Assembly: GCA_003550325.1 (NCBI GenBank)
Contig: QKWP01001222.1
Span: 91,324-155,323 of the forward strand
Direction of reading: 5' to 3'
DNA length: 64,000 bases
Origin: Gigaspora rosea
Lineage: Eukaryota > Glomeromycota > Glomeromycetes > Diversisporales > Gigasporaceae
Of this stretch, positions 1 through 11,490 are shown one piece after another. Below the pieces are notes generated by a model. The model made no database searches. It saw only the letters and a program-made list of their open reading frames with translations, and was not told the origin of the DNA. A program made the position numbers and the translations under genes. Positions within the stretch are counted from its first letter, which is position 1, and every line of letters starts with the position of its first letter.

Positions 1-250
1 TTAGTATAAAGTTTTATAGATCTTATTTTAAAATTTGAGTATATTTTTTTATTATTTTTTAATTCAGTTATCATGCCAATACTTTATTAGATGCTAGTTA
101 ACATCAGCTTTACAGAAATAAAATTTTTTATCTAATTTACAAATATTGACTAACCTGATTATTTCGAAAAGTACCTATATTCGATCTGCTATAGTAGACT
201 TTATTTCAATACTAAATGTCTCTGCATAATCTAATTAATATATCACTGAA

Positions 251-1136
251 GGGCAGCCTACAACCTTATATATTATGATTGCCTTCTTTAAACCTTCTTC
301 TCCTAGCTTCTTGAGTAGAAGGATATTACTAATGAAAAGAAATACAATATATATAGAAAATAAAGGGGAAAATAAAAAGGGAAAAAACCTCTACTACCTA
401 AATGAAAACCAAATTTACAAATAAAAAAAAGAAAAGAAAGAAGAAAAAGGCAAAAGAAAAGTAAAAAGATAATGGCTTTATTATTGCTTATGCTAGACTA
501 TAAAAATTATATAGCACTGCATAGAGAAAAGCACTATTATAGTACTATATATAAAAAAAACAAAAATAATCCTAGTAGAAAATTTGAGAAGAAATTTCAA
601 CATGTGTACCCTTCAGATCTCTGACATATCATTCATTATTTATTTCATAAGCAGTACCAAAATTTACTTATAATGTCAATTCCATTTAGGTAAGTGCATT
701 CCTGTTTCGAAAGGAGTAAATACTGCTGATCTTTTGAAGGGATAAGCTAGATTTTCCAATTTTTGGCAAAATTTTGAAAAGTCCAAAAGGGAGTAAGATG
801 ATACTTGTATAAATTTAAAGAAGAGAATATTCCAGATAAAACTCTTTTTTTTGTTGTTCCCTACTGTTTTGTCACAGATTACTTCGTCGATGAAAAAGAG
901 AAGCTCTTTGTACTTTACCAAAATTTCTTATAAAAGGGCACCACCTCCTGCCAGTTATCTTGTATGAAGATGCTTTTGCCAAATATACAAAGGAGTCCTT
1001 AGAGAAAGAGTTGAACTTTATAAAAACTATACTTCTGTATTATTCTACTATATATTAAGTATAAGCAATGCTTTAACAAAAACTTTTTGTTTTTCTTTGG
1101 TAGAAAAATTTGGTTCAAGTGATCATTAAAAAGAGT
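251..1136 (+). repeat. LTR-like dispersed repeat, copy 1
   Basis: This is one of three diverged copies of the same 0.8-0.9 kb sequence; the others are at 43314-45531 (same strand) and 14348-16463 (opposite strand), both split by later insertions. All share an A-rich tract, a block reading roughly CTTCTTCTCTGAGCTTCTTA near the left, a conserved stretch around 'GCCAGTTATCTTG', and a right end near AAGTGATCA..AAGAGT. Close to the right end is a TATA-like CTATAAAAAC, and in copy 2 an AATAAA follows about 40 bases later. That order suggests a solo LTR read left to right. I see no clean TG...CA ends and no target duplication, so a SINE-like or other non-coding element remains possible. The small open frame inside at 676-921 is not conserved between copies and I do not call it a gene. 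Confidence 0.6.
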
Positions 1137-1239
1137 GTAAATGAGCAATAACAATAGAAATTTGAGTATATTTATTATATTTATGACCAAATGCTACAAT
1201 ACAAATTATTTCTTTTAATAAATTATAACTTGCCTATTA

Positions 1240-2972
1240 CCCCATTTGATAGATGGGTTCTCTTAGAAGTAATTTGATTACCAGCATCAGAAAAAAGATA
1301 CTAACTTAAAACTGAGGTAGCAGGAAATGATAAATATTTTTGTGCTATTTTACTTAAGATAGGAAAAGAATTTTTATTTGTATACCACTACTCATAAAAT
1401 TAGCTGATTCAAGTAAAACAGGTGCTATTGCTTCATTAAAATAGTTATGATTTCATTTATATTTTTTATTTTATTTTAATTATTACTAGAATGAATACTT
1501 TTCTCATAAAATGATGAGTAATAGTTTCTTCAGGTAGTTCTAATTTATTAGTTACAGTTGTATTTTTCCATGTTTTAAATTCAGTTTGTAATTTTTCAAT
1601 TGCTTGGTTTTATATTGATGGCACCGAAATTGATTTTTAAAAAAGGCCTATTTTGTCTTCTTTAGAGAAAATTAAAATTTTTTATAAGGAAGTGCAAATA
1701 AAATTTATATAGATATGTTTCTTATAATTTTGTCTATTCAAAAAAAGTATCAAATAATTTCGTCTTTCAAGTAAAATAAGTCAAAAACAATTTCATCTTC
1801 AATCATCTTCAAATTTTAATTTCAGGTTTTAGAACCTGAAATAATTTCATCCTCGTGTATAGTTTCATATTTCTTTAGACTATGTGCTCATTAATTTTAA
1901 TTGTGGATCCAGTATGATAGCTATTAATTTAATATTTTCTAAATTATCAGAACATTCATAGTAGCTCTACAAAGAATTATAAATAACACCTTGAAGGTTT
2001 GAAATTATTGCTTGGGGTTTGAATAGTTCTTTATTATCATTAAGATCATTATCACTAAAATCTTCTTCTAATAACCTTTCATCTGAAGTAAAAATTTAAA
2101 TTATTAGTTTAATAAACTTGGTTTATAAAATAAAGTATGTTTGATATAAAAAATAACTTAATTATTTAGCATTGAAATTCTCTTTAATAATTTCACTATC
2201 TGCATATTCAAACTTTAATACTTTAATACTCAAATTAAGAACTGAAAGAGTTGAATATTGAGCTCTACTAAAATAGATTGTTAGGTCATTAAATGGCCTA
2301 AAAATTTCTACTAATTTCTCTAATAATTCCCATTTATGATTTTTAAGCATTCAATTGTTTGATTTATTAAAATCATTTTTAATATCATTATTATCAATTT
2401 GAAGATACAAAGTTTTGAAAAGCCATTCAATTGCTAAATGAAATTTCAAAAGCCTTTTTTAAGATAGGTAAGAGGAATTTCAGTGGATTTTTGTGTCTTC
2501 AATAGTATGCAAAATAATTACTGGTTTTTCTATTTCAACATCCTTAGCATCTGATAAGCTTTCAGATATATATTTAAGATTATTTTCTTGGGCAAGGTTT
2601 TTTTGCTTAATCTTTTTTGATTTTTTAGATCGATTTGTGCCAGATCAAGGCATTGACTTTGTTTTGATAATAGAAAAAATTTAATAAGCTTTTGGATCTA
2701 TTTAGTATATAAATTTATAAATTTCAAAGCATAAATAACAGTAAGCTGAAGTGTATGTGCAATGAAGGTAAATGTTTTATACCATTCAAATTATTAATTA
2801 CTTTTTTCATATTTGCTCAATTATCAGTTATTGCACAAATTAGTTTTCTATTTAACCAAATTCTTCAATTTTAGATTCCAAATATTCTTTTATTTGTTTA
2901 CTTGTATATGAATATTCTAAATGTTCAATGGCTAGTAGTATATCACACACTTCAAAGTCAGATTTCAACTAG
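1240..2972 (-). pseudogene. hAT-superfamily transposase, degenerate
   Basis: Read on the reverse strand this is the catalytic half and C-terminus of a hAT transposase. In order from 2972 downwards: 'VCDILLAIEHLEY', then after a frameshift 'ICAITDN' and 'ANMKKVINNLNGIKHLPS' (the catalytic-core region), then 'NSSYLS' and 'KRLLKFHLAIEWL' where family members have RWNSSYLAW, then 'WELLEKLVEIFRPFNDLT' (2350-2280), 'IAIILDPQLKL' near 1900-1930, and the hATC dimerisation block 'LFSDAGNQITSKRTHLSNG' near 1250-1310. Both tryptophans expected around NSSYL are stop codons, and a further TAG precedes the LFSDAG block. The N-terminal BED-finger part is missing because another element begins at about 2993. 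It cannot make protein. Family identity is recognised from these blocks; nothing was aligned by program. Confidence 0.85.
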
Positions 2973-3049
2973 TGAAAAGTTATACTTATATATAGTCTGG
3001 TGCAAAAAGATTTGCATATTGAATAGCTACGATTCAAATTTATTTTTTA

Positions 3050-3693
3050 TCCCTTAGATTGTAACACAGGCAAATTTGCCTGCGTATTTTAAAATTTTTA
3101 ATAAAATTTTAAATATTGATTTTAGCCATATCTTTTCTAAGTAAAAAATATTCTTTGAGTTTTGTTTTAGTAACTTTGTTATAAATTTTTTTTAAAATCA
3201 TTAGAAAACTTTAATATAATAAATGTTTAAAGTTCTTGTATTGGCATTTTTACTATTAAAATTTTTCTTTAGATTTTTTCAAATTTTATATGTTCCCGTC
3301 TATAAAAAAAATCTTTACTTCTAATACAAGTCTTAATTTTTACAAGTAAATCATTAAAGTTGCAATAATGAAAGTTGTCATCCTTTATATAAACTACAAT
3401 ATTGTCTTAAGAACTATAGTTCTAAAACTAAAACTAAATAAGATCGCAGAAAAATTGTAATAAAATTTTTTAAAAAAATTTTTTCTTAAAATTATCTATT
3501 TTCAGCTTATATGTAACTATAATTTATTTTCTTATAATATAAAAACTAATTTTGCAAAAAAGTAATCCTTATTTTCAAATATAATTGTACAAAGGTTTAT
3601 TTAATTATTTTAGCATTTTAAAAAAGTAAATCATAGCTAAAAAAGTGCAAAAATGCAGGCAAATTTGCCTGTGTTCTACTACAATCTAAGGGA
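3050..3693. mobile_element. Non-autonomous TIR element, TA target site
   Basis: The two ends are inverted repeats of about 38 bases beginning TCCCTTAGATTGTA, each containing the 16-base perfect palindrome CAGGCAAATTTGCCTG. TA dinucleotides flank both ends (3048-3049 and 3694-3695), as expected for Tc1/mariner-like insertion. It is 644 bp with no coding potential. It sits inside the older element that starts at 2994, so it is the younger of the two. Confidence 0.8.
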
Positions 3694-3826
3694 TAATTTA
3701 ATTTGTAATTTTTTTAATTCAATATATTTTTTTACTAATCAGATTTATAAAAAAAAAATTAGTTTAATTATATTATTGTTAAAATAAAACTTTTATTAAT
3801 AATACTTTTTTTAAAAAAATTTACTA

Positions 3827-4031
3827 CACAGTCACCTCTTTCTAATCCGAGCCTCTCTAAACTGAACACTATTAAACTCTCTTAAAACTGAACAAAATCT
3901 TCTTGAATATTTGTAAATTTATTATAAAGTTTGGATAAGCCATATATAACTTTTTAAAAACTGAACTTTTTCAAATTTTTATATAGTAAAAAAAAGCAGT
4001 CATAGCAGTTCAAATTAGAAAGAGTTAACTG
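3827..4031. mobile_element. Short pogo-like TIR element
   Basis: The left end CACAGTCACCTCTTTCTAATC and the inverted right end CAGTTAACTCTTTCTAATTTG form terminal repeats of about 20 bases. CAGT..ACCTCT termini next to TA are typical of pogo/Emigrant-type elements. It is only about 205 bp and carries no gene. Two longer elements with the same kind of ends are at 21282-22236 and 43859-45022. Confidence 0.65.
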
Positions 4032-4035
4032 TATA

Positions 4036-4795
4036 AATTGTACCAATTTTTATAATTGGTAATAGCTTTTGATCTACTGGTCTGTTTTGAATGATTTAAC
4101 TGCCAAAATGCTCATAAAAATGAGACAATTCTAACAAGCACAAAATTGTTAAAATCCAATCACAGGATCTCCAGATCATTCAAATTTGTATAATTTCAAT
4201 AGTAATTTTAAGTAAATTTCTTTATTATTGAATAACAATTGATTTACAAGCCCATTTTGAATGATTTAACTACCAAAATGCTCACATCAGTGAGATGATA
4301 CTAACAAGCCAAAAATTATTAAATTCCATCCCAATATCTATAAAGATTTGTATTATTTTAATCAAATTAGTTTATATATAGGGATGAGTCAGTAGAAAAG
4401 AACAAATTTATTAGATAAATTTGTCCCTTTTCTACTAACTCACCCCATATATAGAACCAATTTGATTAACATAATACAAATCTTTATTGATATTGGGATA
4501 CAGTAATTGGAATTTAACAATTTTAGGCTTGTTAGAATCATCTCAATGAAATGAGCATTTTGGTAGTTAAATTATTTAAAAGGGCTAGTGAGTCAATAAT
4601 TATTCAATAAAAAGAAATTTATTTAAAATTATTATTAAAATTACACAAAAGTTTAATGATTTTGGGATCCTGTGATTGGATTTTAATGATTTTGTACTTG
4701 TTAGAATCATCTCATTTAGATGAGCATTTTGGTAATTAAATCATTAAAATGGACCAGTGGATCAAAGTTATTATCAATTCTATAAATTGGTGCAT
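4036..4795. mobile_element. Foldback element, 760 bp, with 99-bp dyad modules
   Basis: Two inverted arms of about 370 bases meet near 4414, where the apex reads GAGT..AGTAGAAAAG against its complement. Each arm carries repeats of a module bounded by GATC with a central (C)TC..GAG: GATC is at 4071-4074, the GAG at 4122-4124 and the next GATC at 4166-4169. No coding sequence is present. A transcript across it would fold into one long hairpin. A shorter relative is at 15168-15470. Confidence 0.75.
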
Positions 4796-5295
4796 ATTAA
4801 TAATTTATAAATTATCTAACTTTAAAACTTAATTTCTTTTAACCAGTAATCCAATTTGCTCAAATTTTAAGCACATGTTTATTATATATATATCAATGCA
4901 CTTGCATAGTACAAACTTATAAAATTGCAAATTGGTTTTTTTAAAAAAACAATTTTTTTTCAAAAAGTTTTGCATTAAAAATTATTAAAATAAATTGGTA
5001 TTAGGGCAATATCATTAATCATCTGATTATTTTTTATTAGAGGCCTACTCCCCCCTCTTTCTTAATATATATATAGTCAGATTCTTATATATAATTTCAA
5101 CTTTTTTTACCCACTTCCCCTCTAAAAAATCATCTGATTTTTGTTACTCTCCTTAAAATAATAAAAATAATGAGTGAATCTATTTGTCTGATTTGTGCGA
5201 TGAATGATATGCATAAGCAATTTAAGCTATTATGTTGATTACTGTACTAATTTGAAAGATTTCTAAAACGATAATAAAATTTGATATTTATTTTT

Positions 5296-5783
5296 ATTTT
5301 TTTTTTTTTGTTGTTAAGGTGAGGTTTTGCCTTTATCTTTATTAATAAAATGTGTGAGATTCCTCGCAGGGTTTCTCAAATTACAAATTATTATACAAGA
5401 ATTAAGACTCAGACTATAGATAAACTAATTCTATCTAAATTATCTGCAACCTAAACCTACTAGAGTGGTTAAAACTCACCTAGATTTGGATGTGGAGAAT
5501 AGAGTTAGTAGGACAACTATATTTGATCCAATTGTATGACCAAATGTCTATTTTTCTAAGTGCTAGCCCAAGAGGTGGGCAAGTATTTGTATTGTTTTCA
5601 TGTAATTGGTCTGGTAGACCACATATACAATTATAGGTATATAGAGCTTTGTTGTGTAAGAATGTGCGTGTGGATTTAGTAAATATAGAGTAAGAAGGTT
5701 GTTGTGATAGGTTTTGTGAAGATTTCCAGTTTGCAAGTTTTATGCAGTATGGTTTCCATAGCTGTTCATGAATTTTTTGTGAN
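5296..5783 (-). mobile_element. 5'-truncated LINE, 3' end only
   Basis: This is about 95% identical by eye to the 3' end of the long LINE (7663-8155). On the + strand it begins with a T-run followed by GTTGTTAAGGTGAGG, the complement of the element's AACAAC..A tail. It stops abruptly at 5783, which is an ambiguous base (n), directly against remnants of a fungal gene. Abrupt 5' truncation is usual for target-primed reverse transcription, but the n means an assembly join cannot be excluded. Confidence 0.85.
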
Positions 5784-5789
5784 AATAAA

Positions 5790-6113
5790 GGTGCAAGAAA
5801 ACATATTAAAAAAAAGGTATTACAATATTTGCAAGGTTTTTTCTTGGCGGGTAACTTAAAAGCTGCAGATTGTTACTCCTCTGAAGACATGCATGCCAAT
5901 CTTGAAGATTTGGCGAAAAACAGAGAAATTTCGGTTGAGGATATTCCAACGGTAAAGACTATTAAAGGATGGACTAGAAGATATAGTGCAATCTTCAAAA
6001 AAGAGGCATCAGAATGAGCACTTACAGAAGCTAGCAATGACGAACACGCTTTAGTATATAATACGGGTAGCAGCAGAACTAATAAGCGCCAAAAAGAACG
6101 AGTAGGCGATTAG
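5790..6113 (+). pseudogene. Truncated fungal gene remnant, unknown function
   Basis: An open frame runs from the LINE junction through 'KKKVLQYLQGFFLAGNLKAA', 'YSSEDMHANLEDLAK' and 'EDIPTVKTIKGWTRRYSAIF' to a TGA at 6015-6017. It then continues in the same frame through 'ALTEASNDEHALVYNTGS' and a basic tail 'NKRQKERVGD' to TAG at 6111-6113. The text after the TGA still looks coding, so the TGA is probably a mutated sense codon. The 5' part is missing beyond the truncated LINE. The pattern 'dipting into KT/ST-I-x-x-W-I-x-R-Y' resembles a multicopy family I associate with Glomeromycotina, perhaps transposon-linked, but I cannot name it. The base composition is less AT-rich than its surroundings. 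Confidence 0.6.
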
Positions 6114-6369
6114 AATATAATTATACATGAAATTAACATATATAACTAATATAAAATCTTTTTTCTTCATATAAAATATTTTAAACCGTCAAACAATAAT
6201 AAATTTATAAATATAGGCAGCATGATAGAGATATAAATTTTGCATAGCAAGTATAGTTCGTGTAATTAATTATAGCCAATAGCTATTTTTTATTATAAAA
6301 ATCTATGCTTGTATTTCTTTTAGTATAAGATCTGCACTATAGTAAATCTATCTATTACATACGGATCTG

Positions 6370-6790
6370 CAATTAAGTATCATTTTACCAAATTTCATGT
6401 AAAATAAAAACAATACTACCAATTTAATGTATTTTTAGGCTCTGAAAAGTTTATTTAGTGAATTGAATTAGAATAATTAGTAAAATTTTATGAATAATAA
6501 AATTTTATAGAATTTTATTAATAAATTTTATAAAATCTTATGATTCACAATATTTTACTAATTAAATCTAACTTATTGTACTAGATAAACTTGTTCAGAG
6601 CCTAAAAATATATTAAATCAGCAGTATTCTTTTTATTTTACTTGAAATTTGGAGAAAAGATGCTTAAATTTGACTTTTTGATCAAAAATCCAAAATTATG
6701 CATCTATTTTCAAGTAAAATAAAAATAACTTTGCTAATTTGATATATTTTTATATATTGTACAAGTTTACTTAGTACATTAAGTTTTCAT
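6370..6790. repeat. Overlapping foldback repeats
   Basis: The block around TTTTTAGGCTCTGA (6436 region) is repeated inverted at about 6590-6610 (TCAGAGCCTAAAAATATA), with arms extending through CATGTAAAATAAAAA and its complement. A third arm with ACTTGAAATTTGG and CAAGTAAAATAAAAA follows at 6640-6730. It is non-coding and probably a short non-autonomous element plus a partial second copy. Confidence 0.6.
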
Positions 6791-6797
6791 ATAGTCA

Positions 6798-6990
6798 TAC
6801 CTCTATTTAAGCACCCAATTTTATGATGAACTTAAAACATAGTAAAAAACTATATTATAGTCACAAATCACTTATAATTACTATTACCATAAAATTTTGA
6901 TTTTTTAACAATTTGATAACTATAGGCTGTACTAAATTAAGTACAAAATATACAAAATATTTAATTTAGTACAGTAGAAAAACCAAATTT
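6798..6990. repeat. Pogo-like element fragment
   Basis: The text 'TAGTCATACCTCTATTTAAG' followed by 'ATAGTAAAAAAC' and 'ATTATAGTCACAAATC' matches the left end of the pogo-like element at 21282. The opposite end is not recognisable. A small inverted pair around TACTAAATTAAGTAC lies at 6930-6980. Confidence 0.5.
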
Positions 6991-7164
6991 TTGAAAAATT
7001 TTGATTTTTGTTCTCAAATTAAATTTATAAAATATATAATTATACATCTATATTTTATTTTAATGAAATAAAAAATTTGTTAATTTAACAAAAATTATAT
7101 TGACAAGCTTAAAAATATTATACGAAATATAAGTATAATATTAATTTAATTTTAAAAAAATTTA

Positions 7165-7620
7165 CAAATTTTGTAATATCTTTTGATTGAGTAATTAAAA
7201 TTTAACGATTTTGGTACTATTTGAATCATCTCATTGAGATAATTCGAATAGTACTAAAATTATAAAATTTTGGCTAATAATAAACAAGATTTTAGTAAGT
7301 TAATAATGTTATAAAAAATTAATTATCTTTATTATCTTTATATATAGTAGTCCAAATTCAATAATTTTGGCACTATTTGATTTGTCTCAATAAGACAGTT
7401 TGAATGGTACCAAAAATCATCAAATTTCAATTACCCAATTACAATAAATGATATATAGTGCAGTTTTATTATTATAAAACAGCGCTACAGATCGTTGTTT
7501 TGCAAATATCTTGTAATTGAGTAATCAAAATTTGACAATTTTGTACTATTCGAACTGCCTCATCAAGACGAATCTAATAATACCAAAATTATTAAATGTG
7601 AACTACTAGATATCATGATA
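7165..7620. mobile_element. Foldback element of GATT/CTCATTGAG modules
   Basis: Three module-sized blocks (about 7175, 7350 and 7505) each show an AT-rich arm, a CTCAT(T/C)GAG-like or CTCAATAAG core and the inverted arm. Between the second and third is a small palindrome GCAGTTTTA..TAAAACAGCGC near 7450-7485. The same architecture recurs at 16715-17153. In the first block GATT lies exactly 45 bases before CTCATTGAG, the spacing seen in the other module families. Confidence 0.65.
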
Positions 7621-7650
7621 TTAATAATTAAATAACAATATGTATATATC

Positions 7651-7662
7651 ACACCAGTGGTG
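7651..7662. repeat. LINE target-site duplication, left
   Basis: ACACCAGTGGTG here is repeated exactly at 13891-13902, directly bordering the two ends of the LINE. It is also the terminal inverted repeat of a small element whose remainder lies at 13903-14171, so the LINE landed in that element's tip. Confidence 0.85.
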
Positions 7663-8326
7663 GTTTTTTTTGTTGTTGTTAAGGTGAGGTTTTGCCTTTA
7701 TCTTTATTAATAAAATATGTGAGATTCCTCGCGGGGTTTCTCAAATTACAAATTATTATACAAGAATTAAGACTCAGACTATAGATAAACTAATTCTATC
7801 TAAATTATCTGCAACCTAAACCTACTAGAGTAGTTAAAACACACCTAGATTTGGATGTAGAGAATAGAGTTAGTAGGACAACTATATTTGATCCAATTGT
7901 ATGACCAAATGTCTATTTTTCTAAGTGCTAGCCCAAGAGGTGGGCAAGTATTTGTATTGTTTTCATGTAATTGGTCTGGTAGACCACATATACAATTATA
8001 GGTATATAGAGCTTTGTTGTGTGAGAATGTGCGTGTGGATTTAGTAGATATAGAGTAAGAAGATTGTAATAGATTTGTGAAGATTTTTAGTTTGCAAGTT
8101 TTATGCAGTATGGTTTCTATAGCTGTTCATGAATTTTTTGTGAGATAAGCAAGAGGAGTTTAACAATAGTATTAGATGCATTTTTGTAAGAGGTATATTG
8201 AGATACAATATTGATAAGTGATATAGAGATAAATACCTGAATTGTAGTATAAAAAGTTGTAGTATTAAAGGGTATAGATTGTGTAGAGGAAAAACAGTAG
8301 TGTGTTATGTGATTGTTGCATAGTTG

Positions 8327-9300
8327 CTATAGTTCATTGGATATTATATCTGATAAGTCTGAAAAGGAAAAGTTTTTGATTGCATTTTGGATAATAGTTG
8401 ATATATTGTTTGAATCTGGACAAAGTAGCCAGTGGAGTTGGTGATTTGTTTGATTGCATGTAATACAAGTAGGATGTATTTGAAGAGAAGGATTTGTAGA
8501 AAGAAAATAAGAAAGGGTAGGAAGCATATGTAGTATACATTTAATTCGAAATGATTTTTGAAAACAAAGTTGAAAATTAGTATAGTTATATGTGCGCTTG
8601 TAGTTGTGATTGAGGTATAGCCAGGTTGCATTCCAATCAATTTGTCGAGAAAGGGAGATAAATTGTTGAATTTTGTGTTGAGAGGACCACATAGCAATAG
8701 TATGTGCATTACAGATATTTTTTATAGCATGACGTGTTGGTTGCTTAATATTATGTTTTTTGTAAATAAAAGTAAAAGATGGGTTATAAATATTATGGGG
8801 CTGAAATTCTAGAATAGGTGAGGAGAAGTGGCTTTTTGCAAGTTCATCAGCTTTATTGTTGTATTCATTATTGCTATGTGCTTGCACTTTGTGTAGTGTA
8901 ATATTGAGAGAATATGATTTGATGAGATTAATAAGGGTATGCCAAATAGGCCAGTAATTGTATGAATAGAGTTTGTTGTAATTATGAGTATGGGAAATAA
9001 GTGTATTGTACTTTGAAATAATGGATTGAGAATCAGTATATATGTCTATATTACTATTTCAAGGACAAGTACAAATTGCAGATAGTATAGCAATTAGTTC
9101 AGCTTTGTATGAAGATGGCCAGTTTTGAATTTGTGCAGAAAAAAAGTGAGAGATATTGTTATTAAAAACTTGAATCCATGCAATCCCATAGAGCATCTTG
9201 GGTTGGAGATATTAATAACTGAACCATCAGTATAAAAACAAAAATTTGAAAGTATAGAATTAGATTGTGCTATAGATTGGAGTTTTGTGGTAGCTGAAGA
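8327..9300 (-). pseudogene. LINE RNase H domain and C-terminal Cys/His finger
   Basis: On the reverse strand 'NWPSSYKAELIAILSA' supplies the second acidic position, 'DIYTDSQSIISKY' (near 9030) the TDS motif, and 'VQAHSNNEYNNKADELAK' (near 8880) the closing H..N..AD helix of RNase H. An in-frame stop lies near 9060 between the first two. The open part from 8887 to 8327 ends with 'CITCNQTNHQLHWLLC', a C-x2-C-...-H-...-C pattern common at LINE C-termini. The domain removes RNA from the RNA/DNA hybrid during retrotransposition. Confidence 0.8.
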
Positions 9301-10099
9301 AGTTAGAAAAATATCTAAAATGGGGTTGTTGTGTATTATGATTTGGGGAAGGGAAGGAGTATTAATAAAATGACGAGATGCAATAGAATATAGCAGATCA
9401 AGATGATTAGCATTAAGTTGAAGTTTGTTTGTAAGTTGAGTATAGGTTTTTCTACCTAAGAATTTAGTAGATATAGTAGCTGATATATCTAAAGTACAGG
9501 CATTCTGAATTCTATTTGAATTAAGAGAACATCCTGAGCAGGGAGTGCAATGTATATCAGGAGTAGGATATAGGGATGTAATGCTATAATCAGTTTGTAT
9601 ATTCCAATGTGTTATAGAAATGGTATTCGTAGTATAGTTAAATCGTCGAGCTTTCCTGATTATAATTTCTTGTTCAAGATAGGAAATAAGCCAAGGTTTG
9701 GATTTAGGATTAAAGTGACCAGTTTGAAATAAAAGTGAATTAGGATTAGAAAGATATAAAGAGGAGCTAATATAGCGGGTAGTAGTGTTGGATAGAATTT
9801 TGTTTTCAAGTGCAAGAAACCAATTAGATGTTTTTCCTGGTATAAGATTAAGAATTCTAGGAGAAATATGTGATCAAAATAGAAGAGTTGTATTATTATA
9901 AGAAGTAAGTTGCTCTAGAAATAAAATATGCTTTGAGCGTTGTTGACGTTTAAAAGTTATATATTGAGGGTGGTTGTAAAGAAGGGATTCAAGTGAAGTA
10001 TAGGGGAGGTTGATAGTAAATGGACGTAGAATTTCAGCATGTGCAGATATAGAAGATTCTAAGTGATTAAGAAGTTGAATTATCTTAAAAGTAGTAGTG

Positions 10100-11490
10100 T
10101 ATTTGTTGGGACCATCAATAATAGGATTAGAGTATTGTAGTATATTGGTAGTAGACTATAGATTGTTTTGTAATTGTTGTAATCGGATATGTGTACTATT
10201 ACCAAGTAAATAAGGGTTGTTAAGTCAAAGTAAAAAGGTAGAAACATGATGTTGTAATTGTATATCCCAAATGTTTTTTATTCCATATATATTGTAATTA
10301 AGCATAGTACTGTTAGGTATATTTTTGGCAAGCCTTGCTTTATGTTTAGCAACAGTGAGGTATTTAGAAAGGATTTTGTTACATGTTGAATGAGGAAAAA
10401 TTATATTGTGAATGCGATACTCAAGAATAGGTATAATAACATTGTTAATAATATAACATGCTTGCTTATTAGTAATTTGTTTAGTGTCAAGTGGGTTGAT
10501 AAGCTCAAAAGCTTCTTGATTAATTAGTTTAGACTGTATTGTTGATTTTGATGAAGTGGAAAACTAGCATCCAAGAAATTTAAAAGGTGTTGTAGGAGGC
10601 TGACATTGAATATTGTAGCTTAAAAAAGGAATAGAAGGTGTATGTATAGAGTTGGATACAAGAATAGATTTTTGTGGATTGACTTTAATATTGGCCATTT
10701 GGTAGAATGAAGATGCTGTATGAAGAATATTTTCTAGTTGCTGTTGGGATTCAGCAATCCATAGAGTGTAATCCATATATGCAAGAACAGATGTTGATAC
10801 TTGATGGGAGTCAAAAGTATTTGGAGATATACTAAAAAGCCAAGATACAGAGGATTGGTAGCCTGTGTAAGAATTAGAAATTTTGGTGATAAGAGGATCA
10901 TAATAGATTCGCCAAAAGAGAGGTGTAATAGTTTCACCCTGATGTATTCCATCATGAACTTCATAAGAAGGTGTAAGCCCCAGATTAGTAATTACTCTAT
11001 TGGTTCTTTGTGTAAGAAGATTGGTAAGAGTTGTTATAAAGTGTGGTGGCATATTAAGTCTTTTAAGGGATAAAATAAAGAGATCTATGTTGACTGAGTC
11101 ATATGCTTTGCTCATATCCTGAGACAAAAGCCAGATCTCCTTTTGATTACAGTTTGCATCTTCAATAAAATTGTTGAGAATATGAATTGGAATATTAGTA
11201 CTATTGCCAGGAAGTGCAACATAGTTGTATGGATTAAGGATATTGTAAGAGAAAAAACAGAATTTAGTCGATTAGTAAGAATTTTAGTATATAGTTTTTT
11301 AATATGTTCAATAAGGCTGATTTGTCGTGTATTGTGTAAATGTCCATCAAAGGTTGGTTTTTTGGAAATAGGAAAAATGCGCCCATCTTCCCATTGTTTG
11401 GGAATTGAGTCAGATATTAAACACCGGTTCAATAGTGCTGTAATAGCAGTAATAGTTTGCAAACCTTCATGCTTAAGCATTTCATAGCTA
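10100..11490 (-). pseudogene. LINE reverse transcriptase domain, catalytic Asp lost
   Basis: Motif A 'SQDMSKAYDSV' is at about 11125-11093 and motif B 'GIHQGETITPLFWRIYYDPL' at about 10970-10910. Motif C reads A-Y-M-D-Y-T at 10783-10766. LINE enzymes need two adjacent aspartates here (F/Y-x-D-D); the second codon at 10768-10770 is TAC (Tyr) where GAC is expected, a single-base change. Frameshifts lie between 11112-11480 (the finger region, including 'GPSGISYEMLKHEGLQTITA') and motif A. The enzyme would be inactive even without the frame breaks. Confidence 0.85.

Larger units (their letters stand above)
2994..4975 (-). mobile_element. GTGCA-type TIR element, copy split by three insertions
   Basis: The left end (TCTGGTGCAAAAAGATTTGC) matches the inverted end of the intact element at 25722-26335. 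The match resumes at 3696-3825 after one inserted element, and again at 4801-4960 ('CCAGTAATCCAATTTGCTC', 'CAATGCACTTGC') after two more. Removing 3050-3693, 3827-4031 and 4036-4795 restores one older element of about 0.55 kb. It interrupts the N-terminal side of the hAT pseudogene. The right terminus is too diverged to place exactly. Confidence 0.65.

Noticed and set aside
676..921. Reverse-strand 81-codon frame as a gene
   Set aside because: It lies in a dispersed LTR-like repeat and the frame is not kept in the other two copies.
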